DNA from: Planctomycetaceae bacterium
GTDB lineage: Bacteria; Planctomycetota; Planctomycetia; Planctomycetales; Planctomycetaceae
NCBI GenBank assembly: GCA_015487825.1
Contig: WFOZ01000387.1
Coordinates: 1 to 5,546 of the forward strand
DNA length: 5,546 nt
Direction of reading: 5' to 3'
A model generated the notes under the pieces. The model was not told the origin of the DNA. It did not search any database and saw only the letters and a list, made by a program, of their open reading frames with translations. Position numbers and translations under genes: made by a program. Shown piece after piece: positions 1-5,546 of the stretch. The stretch's first letter is position 1. Each line of letters begins with the position of its first letter.

Positions 1-1
1 G

Positions 2-292
2 CTGTATACTCTGAAATCGGTTGAGAATGACCAGGCGACAATCGCTCTTACCACAATATTGATATCAAAAATACGAGACCCCGCAATTAAAGTCCGGCTG
101 ATGCAGCAAACGCCAACCGGGACAATACTGTTCGATATGAAACGCCATCTGCTGATCTCTCGAAAGCTAAACACAGACGATCAGGTTATCGGAGCATTCG
201 GAGCAGGCACACTTGTCAAAGCGATGAGCATCCGCTCAGAAACATTGCAGCCCGGAAAAATTGCAAAGTCAACAACCCCTGAAATACGTTAA
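2..292 (+). CDS. C-terminal end of a planctomycete DUF6263-like protein (partial)
   Basis: The frame is open from the left edge to a TAA at 290-292, giving 96 residues of a protein whose start lies outside the window. An internal TTG or ATG could be read as a start, but reading is continuous from base 2 with no ribosome binding site before those codons, so I treat it as the 3' end of a longer gene. The visible part alternates beta-strand-like stretches: YTLKSVENDQATIALTT near residues 2-18, then TPTGTILFDMKRHLLISRKL near 38-57, then QVIGAFGAGTLVKAMSIRSE. The pattern of a GTI-FD strand followed by a 'returning' strand and a VIG motif resembles secreted planctomycete proteins of the DUF6263 type. 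That assignment is from memory and has not been searched. No catalytic motif is visible and the function is unknown. The gene converges on the phosphatase gene with only 42 bases between the stops. Confidence 0.6.
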   Translation: MYTLKSVENDQATIALTTILISKIRDPAIKVRLMQQTPTGTILFDMKRHLLISRKLNTDDQVIGAFGAGTLVKAMSIRSETLQPGKIAKSTTPEIR

Positions 293-334
293 CTGGATAT
301 AGCCGGGCTGAGGGCTTGAATTTTAATGCCAGTC

Positions 335-1858
335 CTAACTCTTTGCTCCTGCTTTCTGGTGTGTGTAAAGGACCTTGCCACGCTCCTCGTGAAAAATAAA
401 TGTCAATGTTGAGGGGTGCTGGTTCGATGCCGGAGCCACTTTAATTTCCAGAAACCCGCCTGAACGCAGCTTCTGTGTATAGATCTGTTTAATCAGTCCT
501 TTGGGATCAGTAGATTTTGGATCTCCCGGCTTTCTACCGAGTCTCGAATTTGCATCAACCAACGCACCGCAGGAAAACTCTTCGATTCCAGCAGGATGCA
601 ACGCATGGTACTGCCAGTGCCTGTCTCCGCAAACAACATAGAAGTTATTTTGAGCAAGGCCTGTTTCGTTTAGCCAGGTGAAAAATTCATCCCGCTCGTG
701 CCGAAAGCCGCCGAAGTTTGTGTGGTTATCGGTTTTTCTCAAATCGTCCGGACCAACCATTGGCGTCGGCGAGATCAGCAGCTTGAATGTTGCATCACTT
801 TGCAGCAGCGTTTTTTTCAGCCACTCTTTCTGCTCTTTTCCCCATATCGTTTTGCCAGGGCCATCTTCCGATTTGTTCGGGCTGCGATACAATCGGTTTT
901 CCACGAACCAAAGTTGCAGATCTTTATTGATGCGATGTGTGCGATACGTCTTGACTTCTTTATCGCTGTAAGATCCGTACGGCAATTGTTCGAGCATCAT
1001 TCGCAGGCCAACTTTCGGGCTGGGATCGTAATTACCGGTGTTATCGCAATCGTCAATTCGATAATCGTGATCATCAACCATCCAGTAGGTGGGAACTTTG
1101 GCAAAGAGATTGCGATAGCGGGGTTGTGCAAACTGTTCGTGCCATTTTTTTCGAAGTTCAACGAGGGTTTTTGCGCGTGGTTTATCCGGTGTATCGTAAT
1201 AGACATTGTCTCCGGTACCGATAAAGAAATTCGGTTTGAGCGAAAGTATTGTTTCCAGTGCAAGGTAACCAAGTTGCTTATCCGCTCCCTGATAGGACCT
1301 GGGCAGTTTCGTATTATTCTCAATCAAATGTTGTTTTTTATCAATCCGATCATCGCCATGAAACTTGGCGTAGTTCATTCCGGTAACAACAACAAAACTG
1401 ACAGGAGTTGCATTTTTTGCTCCGGGTAATGTTTTGAATTCAGCTTTCGGCCCACAATAAGTTTGACCATTTTTTAGAATTGTTGTTGTGCATGAATATT
1501 TTTTATTCGGTATCAGATTCTCAGCAACAACCCTGGCAATAAAATCATGACTGGCGTCACTGCTGGCTTCAAGCTCTGTAGCCGAATTTTCTGACTCTCC
1601 CGAGCTCGCCCTGATGACGAATTTTACAACTCCCTCGGTGCCGGGAAGATCCCCCTTGATCAGATGATCTCCCGTAGTAAGGCGTACCTGAAGTACCGCA
1701 GAATTATCTGTCACATTTCCCACCAGAATCCCCTGACCGGCAGCCGGATTGATTGCGGGTTCTGCCCGGGCAGGCAATACTACATACGAGAAGGCAACTG
1801 CAATTAGCAAACCGGTTATAAGAGTAAAAAGTGAATGAGCGAGATTATCTGGTTTCAT
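335..1858 (-). CDS. Secreted PhoD-like metallophosphatase (alkaline phosphatase D family)
   Basis: Complete 507-residue protein, ATG at 1858-1856, TAG at 337-335. AGGA (complement of 1867-1870) lies 8 bases before the ATG. Residues 1-32 form a signal peptide: short polar start, hydrophobic core [19 protein letters not shown], likely cleavage after ARA. There is no twin arginine, so Sec export to the periplasm is inferred. Residues about 40-145 look like the beta-sandwich PhoD N-terminal domain. The metallophosphatase domain follows, with GTGDNVYYD (214-222), DDHD (262-265), [12 protein letters not shown] (about 316-327) and GDRHWQYH (411-418), which supply metal and phosphate ligands in this fold. 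PhoD enzymes hydrolyse phosphate mono- and diesters. The usual N-terminal ASC motif, whose Cys binds Fe in Bacillus PhoD, is replaced by VTGMN (158-162). Substrate is therefore uncertain; the family is secure. No phosphate-starvation operator was recognised. Confidence 0.9.
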   Translation of the reverse strand: MKPDNLAHSLFTLITGLLIAVAFSYVVLPARAEPAINPAAGQGILVGNVTDNSAVLQVRLTTGDHLIKGDLPGTEGVVKFVIRASSGESENSATELEASSDASHDFIARVVAENLIPNKKYSCTTTILKNGQTYCGPKAEFKTLPGAKNATPVSFVVVTGMNYAKFHGDDRIDKKQHLIENNTKLPRSYQGADKQLGYLALETILSLKPNFFIGTGDNVYYDTPDKPRAKTLVELRKKWHEQFAQPRYRNLFAKVPTYWMVDDHDYRIDDCDNTGNYDPSPKVGLRMMLEQLPYGSYSDKEVKTYRTHRINKDLQLWFVENRLYRSPNKSEDGPGKTIWGKEQKEWLKKTLLQSDATFKLLISPTPMVGPDDLRKTDNHTNFGGFRHERDEFFTWLNETGLAQNNFYVVCGDRHWQYHALHPAGIEEFSCGALVDANSRLGRKPGDPKSTDPKGLIKQIYTQKLRSGGFLEIKVAPASNQHPSTLTFIFHEERGKVLYTHQKAGAKS

Positions 1859-1872
1859 TGGAAATTTCCTGA

Positions 1873-2082
1873 TCAGAAGAGAAGGGCTGCCTGAATGCCG
1901 GTCTCTATCATCGAAGATTGGACGTCCAGTTCAAGTCTGCGGGGAAGATGAGAGGCATCTGCAAAAATAATCTCCAGATTGCTGCGGGAGAATTGCAGCT
2001 CACTCTGAATTTGGGTATTACTGGCATGACCTTTGCGAACAACGGTTCCTGTAGACAGTTGCGGTGCCGCTGATTGTAAAAA
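1873..2082 (-). pseudogene. Possible relic 3' end of a lost gene upstream of the phosphatase
   Basis: On the minus strand a 69-codon stretch is open between an in-frame TAA (2085-2083) and a TGA at 1875-1873, 14 bases before the phosphatase ATG. It reads as a plausible protein tail, for example TGTVVRKGHASNTQIQSELQ and [20 protein letters not shown], ending in [11 protein letters not shown]. Codon choice is like that of the neighbouring genes. There is no ATG, GTG or TTG in a usable position; the only Met is 12 codons from the end. An intact gene is therefore unlikely. It may be the surviving 3' end of a gene once co-transcribed with the phosphatase, or simply chance open frame in an intergenic region. 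I do not recognise the family. Confidence 0.3.
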
Positions 2083-2396
2083 TTACACGTTTTAATGCTT
2101 TTTCAGGACGACAAAAGCATTGGGAGTGCCGTTTAATTAGGCACTTTTGCGCACGAATTCAGCAATTGTTTGAAATAGTCGAACAGAAATCACTCATTAT
2201 TCGAGAAGAGTATTTGCCGGGATTCCCACAGAAAAGGGCATTCAATCCGGTAAACTTTGAGTGTGATTCCTGTTTCGTGCTTCACCAAAGGACGGGTGTA
2301 CTGTTCTGCGGGCGGGTGTGCCGTCCGGTGTACGGTTCTGCTGAGTAAGCGCTCGGGCCGGCATCACGTTCATGTTGTTTAGAGTTAAAAGTAGTC
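2083..2396 (+). other. Intergenic region upstream of glnA; no gene identified
   Basis: No convincing coding sequence is present; the longest plus-strand frame here (from 2064 to 2348) has no ribosome binding site and a Cys-rich, low-plausibility translation. A 6-bp hairpin AGTGCC/GGCACT (2125-2130 with 2140-2145) followed by four T residues could be a weak terminator. TTGAAA at 2170-2175 and CATTAT at 2195-2200 resemble -35 and -10 boxes but are 19 bases apart, so the promoter assignment is weak. No canonical sigma-54 site (GG-N10-GC) was found. The part nearest glnA (2291-2365) is GC-rich and repetitive and could fold. The promoter and any nitrogen control of glnA must lie here, given the gene orientation. 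Confidence 0.4.
2296..2341 (+). repeat. Imperfect 14-base direct repeat in the glnA leader
   Basis: GTGTACTGTTCTGC at 2296-2309 and GTGTACGGTTCTGC at 2328-2341 match at 13 of 14 positions, with starts 32 bases apart, about three helical turns. A shorter repeat, CGGGTGT, occurs at 2293-2299 and again at 2313-2319. The pair sits 68-114 bases before the glnA ATG. It could be a pair of protein binding sites on one face of the DNA or a duplicated leader segment. No regulator is recognised from the sequence. Confidence 0.4.
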
Positions 2397-2402
2397 AAGG
2401 AG
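2397..2402 (+). promoter_or_regulatory. Ribosome binding site that decides the glnA start
   Basis: AAGGAG lies 7 bases before the ATG at 2410 and only 4 bases before an in-frame GTG at 2407. The spacing favours ATG, giving the N-terminus MTPSDFF rather than an extra Met. Confidence 0.8.
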
Positions 2403-2409
2403 ACAGGTG

Positions 2410-3825
2410 ATGACACCTTCGGATTTTTTCGCATTCGCTAAAGAGAATGGCGCAGTACAGGTCGATATGAAATTTTGCGACCTGTTCGGCACCTGGCAGC
2501 ATTGTACCTACCCGATCGATACACTCGATGAGGGCGTTTTCAAAGATGGTTTCGGATTTGATGGTTCTTCCATCCGAGCCTGGCAGACGATTGATCAATC
2601 AGACATGATTGCGATTCCCGATCCAAATTCTGCTCAGATGGATCCTTTTTTCGCACTTCCAACAGTCAGTGTAATTGCAGACATTTTCGACCCGATCACC
2701 AAGCAGCCTTACAATAAAGATCCTCGTGGCGTTGCCAAACGCGGGATCGATTATCTGAAAAGCACCGGCATTGCAGATACCTGCTTCATCGGTCCTGAAC
2801 CGGAATTCTTTGTTTTCGATGACATTCGCTTCCACTCTTCACCACGTGGTTCAATGTACGAAATCGATTCCTCCGAAGCGGCCTGGAACACCGGTCGAGC
2901 CGAAGTTGCAGGAAACCTTGGCCACAAAGTCGGCTACAAAGCTGGTTACTTCCCTGTTTCGCCTAACGATTCACTCGTTGATTTGCGGGGCGAAATGGTT
3001 ACCGAACTTCGTAATCTGGGCATCGTTGTTGAAGCTCACCATCACGAAGTCGGCACAGCTGGCCAGTGTGAAATTGACATGGAATTCTGCCCTCTTGAAA
3101 AGATGGCTGATCAGTTCCTGTGGTACAAGTATGTTATTAAGAATGTTGCCAAAAAACATGGCAAAACTGTTACGTTCATGCCAAAGCCTGTCTTTGAAGA
3201 TAACGGCTCTGGAATGCACACTCACATTTCATTGTGGAAAGATGGCGACACTTTGATGGCTGGTGACGGCTATGCCGGGATGAGCGAAATGGCTCTGCAC
3301 GGCATCGGCGGAATCATCAAACATGGTCGTGCGTTGATCGCGTTGTCGAACCCGACCATCAACAGTTACCACCGCCTGGTTCCCGGATTCGAAGCTCCTG
3401 TGACACTGGCCATGAGTCAGCGAAACCGTTCTGCTTCCTGCCGAATTCCAATGTACTCCGGCAGCCCGAAAGCTAAACGGGTTGAGTTCCGAACACCGGA
3501 TCCAACAGCTTGTGGCTACCTCAGCTTCACCGCCCTGATGATGGCGATGATTGACGGTATCCAGAATAAAATTGATCCGGGTGAACCTCTTGATCGTGAT
3601 ATTTACGACATGACACCGGAAGAACTCGCTGAAACGAATGTCGCACCGACATCACTCAATGAAGCACTGGAAGCTCTCGAAGCCGATCACGACTTCCTGA
3701 CCGCTGGCGATGTCTTCTCGGAAGATCTTCTTAATTCGTTTATCAGTCATAAACGGGAAGAGGAAATTGCACCACTGCAGTTACGACCTCATCCATTCGA
3801 ATTTGACTTGTACTACGATGTCTAA
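2410..3825 (+). CDS. glnA: Type I glutamine synthetase (GlnA)
   Basis: Complete 471-residue protein making glutamine from glutamate, ammonium and ATP in the cytoplasm; type I enzymes are dodecamers. The beta-grasp N-terminal domain holds the GFDGSSIRAW signature (about 49-58; Asp51 matches enterobacterial Asp50). The catalytic domain has metal ligands E130 and E132 in GPEPEFF, HHHEVGTAGQ with E213 and later E221, the ATP signature KPVFEDNGSGMHTH with H270, NSYHRLVPGFEAPV (318-331) with R322 and E328, and R340 and R361. All show the same offset of one from the enterobacterial numbering. IYDMTPEE contains Tyr399 at the position of the adenylylated tyrosine (Tyr397), so control by a GlnE-type adenylyltransferase is possible but not shown. 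The end, FEFDLYYDV, is typical. Length and spacing fit the GSI-beta subclass. A strong ribosome binding site precedes it and an intrinsic terminator follows, so it is probably monocistronic. Confidence 0.97.
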   Translation: MTPSDFFAFAKENGAVQVDMKFCDLFGTWQHCTYPIDTLDEGVFKDGFGFDGSSIRAWQTIDQSDMIAIPDPNSAQMDPFFALPTVSVIADIFDPITKQPYNKDPRGVAKRGIDYLKSTGIADTCFIGPEPEFFVFDDIRFHSSPRGSMYEIDSSEAAWNTGRAEVAGNLGHKVGYKAGYFPVSPNDSLVDLRGEMVTELRNLGIVVEAHHHEVGTAGQCEIDMEFCPLEKMADQFLWYKYVIKNVAKKHGKTVTFMPKPVFEDNGSGMHTHISLWKDGDTLMAGDGYAGMSEMALHGIGGIIKHGRALIALSNPTINSYHRLVPGFEAPVTLAMSQRNRSASCRIPMYSGSPKAKRVEFRTPDPTACGYLSFTALMMAMIDGIQNKIDPGEPLDRDIYDMTPEELAETNVAPTSLNEALEALEADHDFLTAGDVFSEDLLNSFISHKREEEIAPLQLRPHPFEFDLYYDV

Positions 3826-3839
3826 CAGCCGATAAGGCT

Positions 3840-3862
3840 TGCGGCTTTCCCCAAAAGCCGCA
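3840..3862 (+). other. GC-rich hairpin just after glnA
   Basis: A 9-bp perfect stem, TGCGGCTTT (3840-3848) with AAAGCCGCA (3854-3862), has a 5-base loop CCCCA. It begins 15 bases after the glnA stop. It is not followed by a T-tract, so it is more likely a 3' mRNA-stabilising or pausing hairpin than a terminator by itself. Confidence 0.6.
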
Positions 3863-3882
3863 GCAATCTGTTGTCTGCCTGC

Positions 3883-3920
3883 GAACCGCACACGTTTATA
3901 TACCGTGTGCGGTTCTTTTT
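3883..3920 (+). terminator. Intrinsic terminator of glnA
   Basis: A perfect 12-bp stem GAACCGCACACG (3883-3894) with CGTGTGCGGTTC (3904-3915) encloses a 9-base AT-rich loop and is followed at once by TTTTT (3916-3920). This is the classic Rho-independent form. It should end transcripts from glnA and separate the downstream membrane protein gene. Confidence 0.9.
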
Positions 3921-3994
3921 GTATGGTCTCTCTTTCTTCCCTCATAGTGATGTTTTGCGAGTGAATAAATATTAAAATTGCCGAAAGAGGTTCG

Positions 3995-4030
3995 ATGAGT
4001 AATCAGGACTGGCTTCATCAAATTCATTGA
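3995..4030 (+). CDS. Possible 11-codon leader ORF or broken N-terminus of the next gene
   Basis: ATG at 3995 follows GAAAGAGG (3983-3990) with a 4-base spacer and encodes MSNQDWLHQIH before TGA at 4028-4030. The TGA directly abuts a GTG (4031) and lies 9 bases before the ATG at 4040; all three starts are in the same reading frame. Nothing resembling a ribosome binding site precedes 4031 or 4040 other than this one. The ORF could therefore be a leader whose termination feeds reinitiation at the next start, or the original N-terminus of the downstream gene cut by a nonsense mutation. An AT-rich stretch just upstream holds TAAAAT (3973-3978), a fair -10 match without a clear -35. Confidence 0.3.
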   Translation: MSNQDWLHQIH

Positions 4031-4039
4031 GTGTTCATC

Positions 4040-4399
4040 ATGAAACAAGATTCCAATAACGCTCAGTCGCAACAGTGGCGAATGTCAATCCTTTTCTACG
4101 GAACCACCGGCGTTGTAATATTGGAATGGTTGATGCTTGAACTCTTGCGGACACCTTACTGTCCCCCTGATGACATGCTGACTTTTCTCGGGCAGGAGAA
4201 ATACGCTCTCGTTACAGGCATGGTCTGCCTTGGTAGTGCGTGGATCGTCGCGCTGGTTTGGATCGTCACAACTTCTCACCTTTCATCGCAAGACTACCTC
4301 AGATTCACAGTCTTGATTGCAGTGCTGTTGGCGGGATTTCTATATATCCTGAAATACCCGCATCGTCCGGTCACCCCATGGGAAATGCTCTGGATGTAG
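4040..4399 (+). CDS. Small three-helix membrane protein of unknown function
   Basis: A 119-residue protein from ATG 4040 to TAG 4397-4399; a GTG at 4031 would add three residues. The N-terminus is polar and Gln/Asn-rich (about 1-14). Three hydrophobic segments follow: about 16-37 (ILFYGTTGVVILEWLML), about 55-77 (YALVTGMVCLGSAWIVALVW) and about 87-104 (FTVLIAVLLAGFLYIL). The loop between the first two carries TPYCPPDD, and the tail is KYPHRPVTPWEMLWM. An integral inner-membrane protein is inferred. I do not recognise the family and see no catalytic motif. It stands alone after the glnA terminator, with poor translation signals of its own, and is followed by palindromic repeats that may fold at its 3' end. 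The composition and codon use look real rather than accidental. Confidence 0.65.
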   Translation: MKQDSNNAQSQQWRMSILFYGTTGVVILEWLMLELLRTPYCPPDDMLTFLGQEKYALVTGMVCLGSAWIVALVWIVTTSHLSSQDYLRFTVLIAVLLAGFLYILKYPHRPVTPWEMLWM

Positions 4400-4441
4400 A
4401 GCGGCGAAGCTGTGAAAGGTTTTTGAGAAACGGCTTTTCCT

Positions 4442-4467
4442 CGTTCCCAAGGTCCCCCTTGGGAACG
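4442..4467. repeat. Palindromic unit 1 of the REP-like cluster
   Basis: CGTTCCCAAGG (4442-4452) pairs perfectly with CCTTGGGAACG (4457-4467) around a TCCC loop. It begins 43 bases after the stop of the membrane protein gene, so it may also fold at the 3' end of that transcript. Confidence 0.85.
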
Positions 4468-4556
4468 CAAGGGAATGAAGCTCCTGCTTCACCTCGGAAC
4501 GAAAAGTCATCTCAAACGCACGAAAACACGTGGGAAGGAGGACCTTCCCAGCCGTG

Positions 4557-4582
4557 CGTTCCCAAGCAGGAGCTTGGGAACG
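4557..4582. repeat. Palindromic unit 2 of the REP-like cluster
   Basis: CGTTCCCAAGC (4557-4567) pairs perfectly with GCTTGGGAACG (4572-4582) around an AGGA loop. It shares the outer ten stem bases with unit 1, CGTTCCCAAG, but differs at the stem top and loop, which suggests the stem base is the conserved part. A smaller CCAGC/GCTGG hairpin lies further on at 4625-4640. Confidence 0.85.
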
Positions 4583-4700
4583 AGCTGAAGCAGGAACCTG
4601 GGAATGATCTGAACCTGGCGCTGCCCAGCTAAACTGCTGGTTATCGGTTCTGTGACACGTCGTTACCATGGGGTTAACACCTCCGATTCGCCTACCTGGG

Positions 4701-5546
4701 TTATTTTAATGATGGTTCTGCGATACGTTCGCCGAGTTGTTGTCGTTTCTGGTCGTCTCTATTGAAGGTGCCGTAGAAGAGTGCGTTGGCGTCCATCCAT
4801 GTGATGAGGCGTTCCATTTCCTGCTCAGAAAGTTCAACCCCTTCGTGGCCTTTGAGGAGCAGCTTTGTCAGTTTGCTTGCTCGGGCACCGAACAGACCTG
4901 GTCGGGTCAGAGGTTCGTAGTTGGATTTTGGGGAACCGTTCCACTGAGAGAAAGAGACAAGCGGTGCAAGGGCATTGTAAGATGCGGTGAAGCTTCCTTC
5001 CGGATTGCCGGTGAGCCTGATCCCGCCGGCAGCATCATCCTCTTTATGGCAACTGACACAATGCTTATCGAGAACGGGTTGAACGAGAATCGGGTAGCTC
5101 AACGGTCTTGACCCCTCCGGCCCGGCAGCGATTATCGATGGAGCCCGTTTTCTTGCCAGTGCTGAAAATCGAGAACTCGGAACGCGGTTACGGTATTGAT
5201 GGCAGCCGATGCAAGTGGCGTGTTCTCCCGGTTGAAGGTAGGTCAGGCTTCGCATCGTTTGAACGGCCATGCCGTTTTTGTCAAGAGCCTGAAACGAAAG
5301 AGGGGTTCTTGCAGGAGCACGGAAGTACGCTGATCCATCTGGTTCGACCGGCACGGTTCCGAGAACCTGCTTGCCAGGCGAGGCATTTGCAAGACCGACT
5401 TTTGGCTTGTTCGCATCGGGCGTTGTTTTCATCAGCACCTGTAAAATTCGAAGTTGCTTAATCGTTTCGTTTTTCGGGAGGTTTGGCCAGCTTTCGTTGA
5501 TATTCTGTACAAAAAACGTGCCTTCCTCTTTGACGGTTTCCTGCAA
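4701..5546 (-). CDS. C-terminal part of a diheme HZS-alpha-like cytochrome c protein (partial)
   Basis: The frame is open from the right edge to TAA at 4703-4701, giving 282 codons, so the N-terminal part lies outside the window. An apparent TTG start at the edge is not credible. Using residue numbers of the visible part, KQVLGTVPVEPDGSAYFRAP (about 59-78), TPLSFQALDKNGMAVQTMRS (81-100) and LQPGEHATCIGCH match the middle module of hydrazine synthase alpha-like proteins (Pfam HZS_alpha type) as I remember it. Two c-type heme sites follow: CIGCH at 112-116 and CVSCH at 163-167, the latter in a PVLDKHCVSCH cytochrome domain typical of planctomycete proteins. The tail LSEQEMERLITWMDANALFYG is also characteristic. 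Family members usually have an N-terminal propeller and a signal peptide, neither visible here. A periplasmic redox or scaffold role is inferred. Real hydrazine synthase activity is unlikely: no partner subunits are seen and the first motif keeps an ordinary His. Confidence 0.88.
   Translation of the reverse strand: MQETVKEEGTFFVQNINESWPNLPKNETIKQLRILQVLMKTTPDANKPKVGLANASPGKQVLGTVPVEPDGSAYFRAPARTPLSFQALDKNGMAVQTMRSLTYLQPGEHATCIGCHQYRNRVPSSRFSALARKRAPSIIAAGPEGSRPLSYPILVQPVLDKHCVSCHKEDDAAGGIRLTGNPEGSFTASYNALAPLVSFSQWNGSPKSNYEPLTRPGLFGARASKLTKLLLKGHEGVELSEQEMERLITWMDANALFYGTFNRDDQKRQQLGERIAEPSLK

Larger units (their letters stand above)
4442..4582. repeat. Cluster of palindromic REP-like units (BIME- or MITE-like)
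   Basis: Two strong palindromes of the same sequence family, each an 11-bp stem with a 4-base loop, bound a core of 89 bases. The core holds further hairpins: TGAAGC/GCTTCA (4476-4481 with 4486-4491) and TGGGAAGG/CCTTCCCA (4531-4538 with 4543-4550), the latter enclosed by ACGCACG/CGTGCGT (4516-4522 with 4553-4559). GAAGCTCCTGCTTC and the later GAAGCAGGAACCTGGGAA look like decayed copies of the same unit. Such GTTCCCAAG...CTTGGGAAC palindromes are, as I recall, scattered through many planctomycete and other bacterial genomes and are thought to be REP-type elements moved by a distant Y1 transposase (RAYT). No transposase lies in this window. The cluster sits between convergent genes, where it could also act as a bidirectional terminator. 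Confidence 0.75.

Noticed and set aside
293..334. Bidirectional terminator between the convergent genes (AGCC...GGCT, then AATTTT)
   Set aside because: The stem is only 4 bp with an 8-base loop, too weak to call.
698..1429. Long plus-strand frame of 243 codons opposite the phosphatase gene
   Set aside because: It is antisense to clear metallophosphatase motifs, has no ribosome binding site and its translation matches no domain pattern.
2138..2155. Sigma-54 promoter (GGCAC followed by TTTTGC) upstream of glnA
   Set aside because: The GG-to-GC distance is 7 or 9 bases rather than the required 10, and the downstream element is off consensus.
2064..2348. Plus-strand frame of 94 codons upstream of glnA
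   Set aside because: It starts at GTG without a ribosome binding site, has an unstructured Cys-rich translation and runs through the repeated leader sequence.
2771..3256. Plus-strand frame inside glnA
   Set aside because: It is an out-of-frame shadow of the glutamine synthetase catalytic domain.
4442..4582. CRISPR array
   Set aside because: There are only two similar units, they are near-perfect palindromes, and there is no regular spacer series and no cas gene.
4240..4669. Frames on both strands running through the palindromic repeats, giving peptides such as SQAPAWERT
   Set aside because: These are translations of the REP-like units; similar spurious peptides arise wherever this repeat family occurs.
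4737..5461. Two plus-strand frames opposite the cytochrome protein gene
   Set aside because: They are antisense to the CxxCH-containing frame and show no coding features.

Overview
The window looks like chromosomal DNA of a non-anammox planctomycete. This rests on protein family resemblance: a secreted PhoD-type phosphatase of the kind common in that phylum, and a c-type cytochrome protein whose C-terminal part resembles the hydrazine synthase alpha-subunit module that many planctomycetes carry. Base composition is moderate and close to even, and codon use is similar in all the main genes. No tRNA, rRNA, CRISPR array or intact transposase gene was seen.

Layout from left to right. The C-terminal end of a secreted-type planctomycete protein (2-292, +) converges on a complete PhoD-like metallophosphatase gene (335-1858, -). 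Directly upstream of that phosphatase, on the same strand, lies an open stretch with no start codon (1873-2082, -) that may be the relic 3' end of a lost gene. A 327-base stretch that I could not assign to a gene follows, holding short repeats and hairpins, and leads into glnA (2410-3825, +), a complete type I glutamine synthetase with its active-site and adenylylation residues. glnA is followed by two hairpins; the second (3883-3920) is a convincing intrinsic terminator. Next come a possible 11-codon leader ORF (3995-4030) that ends directly in front of the same reading frame, and a small three-helix membrane protein (4040-4399, +). A cluster of palindromic REP-like units (4442-4582) fills the gap before the convergent C-terminal part of a diheme HZS-alpha-like cytochrome c protein (4701-5546, -), whose start lies beyond the right edge.

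The genes do not form one pathway. glnA is a single-gene transcription unit for ammonium assimilation, and the phosphatase and cytochrome protein are separate exported proteins. The points most worth following are: a PhoD homologue in which the usual Fe-binding Cys motif and the usual twin-arginine signal both seem absent; an in-frame TGA between a well-placed ribosome binding site/ATG and the membrane protein; the palindromic repeat cluster; and the possible gene relic upstream of the phosphatase. I found no strong candidate for a wholly new system.
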